This document shows positions 63,868-64,000 of a stretch of DNA of 64,000 nucleotides, in pieces (position 1 is the stretch's first letter; every line of letters begins with the position of its first letter). The stretch comes from Quillaja saponaria (lineage: Eukaryota; Streptophyta; Magnoliopsida; Fabales; Quillajaceae). Where the stretch lies: assembly GCA_029379385.1 (NCBI GenBank), contig CM055611.1, positions 6,944,001 to 7,008,000 of the forward strand, given 5' to 3'. The position numbers and the translations under genes are program-made. The notes beneath the pieces are model-generated. The model saw only the letters and a program-made list of their open reading frames with translations. It made no database searches and was not told the DNA's origin.

Positions 63868-64000
63868 AGGTCCATTCAAAGTTCCTATAGAAGAGATAAA
63901 TGAAAAATACATTAAAAAATTATCTCCTAAATTATTGTCAATCCTCAAAATGAATTAAAAGAATTACAACATAATCAATAAACAAATAGCAGAAATCAAT

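Overview
The window is nuclear DNA of a flowering plant, most likely a eudicot. It is AT-rich, with GT-AG introns, plant-specific gene families and dense, nested plant transposable elements. Nothing in it points to bacterial, organellar or viral origin. I cannot name the species.

Three host genes are well supported. (1) UTP21/WDR36, a component of the U3 snoRNP / small-subunit processome, lies on the minus strand at 15838-24353. I reconstruct 18 coding exons (about 913 residues). One extra base in exon 8 breaks the frame as written. (2) A SKU5-similar (SKS) multicopper-oxidase-like gene lies on the plus strand at 29583-37332, with nine exons totalling exactly 589 codons, a signal peptide and a hydrophobic GPI-type tail. 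(3) MZT1/GIP, a gamma-tubulin complex subunit, lies on the minus strand at 42437-42664, with a probable intron in its 5' UTR. A possible fourth gene, a PET100-like first coding exon, lies at 63769-63867 on the minus strand. The genes do not form a pathway.

Mobile elements fill most of the rest. 1-3865: the 5' two thirds of a young Ty1/copia element on the minus strand, with two in-frame stops, cut by the window edge. 5317-10558: a very old plus-strand copia with a 3x210-bp leader repeat. 11500-13940: a short non-autonomous LTR element with both LTRs, PBS and polypurine tract. 24621-25047 and 28339-29033: MITEs; the first carries degenerate telomere-like repeats. 38142-39510: a MITE-like element with another inside it. 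43842-52007: an 8.2-kb Mutator-like (MULE) element with ~300-360-bp terminal inverted repeats, a broken transposase, a convergent GRF-zinc-finger ORF and a 2.67-kb solo LTR with a perfect 5-bp target duplication. 52369-58030: a three-level nest (TIR element, then a LINE with a 21-bp target duplication, then a 1.68-kb solo LTR with a 5-bp duplication). 58420 to about 61757: LTR-like sequence carrying a captured host exon coding for an RRM RNA-binding protein. 62251-63195: a second, 5'-truncated copy of the same LINE family in the opposite orientation.

I do not see a clearly new biological system. The points most worth a second look are the MULE that starts about 30-90 bp upstream of the MZT1 5' exon, its convergent GRF zinc-finger ORF, the telomere-repeat-bearing MITE, the captured RRM exon and the exon-8 frameshift in UTP21.
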